Origin: CBFCZU01 sp965602635
GTDB lineage: Bacteria; Planctomycetota; Phycisphaerae; SM23-33
Direction: 5' to 3'
Assembly: GCA_965602635.1 (NCBI GenBank)
Contig: CBFCZU010000042.1
Coordinates: 1-21,727 of the forward strand
DNA: 21,727 bases
Shown here: positions 21,661 through 21,727 of the stretch, one piece after another
Layout: each line of letters starts with the position of its first letter
Numbering within the stretch: position 1 is the first letter of the stretch
The notes under the pieces: generated by a model
Told to the model about the DNA's origin: nothing
What the model saw: only the letters and a program-made list of their open reading frames with translations
The model's database searches: none
Made by a program: the position numbers and the translations under genes

Positions 21661-21727
21661 GATCCATCGGGATTCCGGTCGGTTTCGGCTATTTCCGGGG
21701 CTGTCCGGCGGCGAGCAGGCGGCGGAG

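Noticed and set aside
21542..21727. Coding sequence starting at the ATG at 21542 and running off the window end
   Set aside because: Open for 62 codons, but no ribosome site is seen and most of it is the decamer array. Other frames through the array are open as well. More sequence to the right would decide.

Overview
The window is very GC-rich (roughly two thirds G+C by eye). It carries gene families typical of polysaccharide-degrading Planctomycetota (Phycisphaerae-like or a related lineage) or their PVC relatives: a GH123/DUF4091 protein, a type I sulfatase, a DNRLRE plus SGNH-hydrolase lipoprotein, a UroD-family protein, an ECF sigma factor, a CHASE2 adenylate cyclase and a large EF-hand membrane protein. 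Taxonomy is inferred from gene content and base composition only. Genes use good Shine-Dalgarno sites (GGAG/GGAGAC), and several have recognisable TTGNNN-N16/17-TANNAT promoters.

Layout. Positions 1-4782 hold a plus-strand run of catabolic-looking genes: a 5'-truncated GH123-like protein, a TIM-barrel amidohydrolase with a TTG start, and a UroD-family protein translationally coupled by an ATGA overlap. Positions 4835-6323 hold a beta-CASP metallo-beta-lactamase nuclease with its own promoter. Positions 6427-8156 hold an ECF sigma factor followed by an unrecognised protein. The sulfatase (9724-8204, minus) and the EF-hand membrane protein (9867-11972, plus) diverge from a 142-bp region with a promoter on each strand. 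A dense cluster of palindromes (11976-12157) separates the EF-hand gene from a convergent carbon-nitrogen hydrolase gene (13584-12160).

Positions 13585-14131 have no intact gene, but they hold a likely deleted gene remnant (BNR/sialidase-like N-terminus), a candidate minus-strand small RNA with its own promoter, two C-rich-loop hairpins and a U-tract terminator, and a G-quadruplex-prone stretch. Next is a minus-strand set read right to left: an LPP20-like exported protein, a CHASE2 adenylate cyclase and the DNRLRE/SGNH lipoprotein. Positions 20020-20709 encode a SAM methyltransferase and 21181-20774 (minus) a small cupin. The cupin gene is preceded by two copies of a palindromic operator-like site. 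The right edge (21353-21727) has no convincing gene but contains a hairpin, a 7-bp tandem array and a 10-bp tandem array.

The enzymes fit scavenging of sulfated or acetylated glycans (GH123-like hydrolase, sulfatase, SGNH esterase) next to signalling genes (ECF sigma, cyclase). The most interesting non-coding signals are the candidate C-rich-loop sRNA near 13.94-14.05 kb, the operator pair near 21.2-21.35 kb, the palindrome cluster near 12.0-12.16 kb and the helically phased decamer array at the right end.
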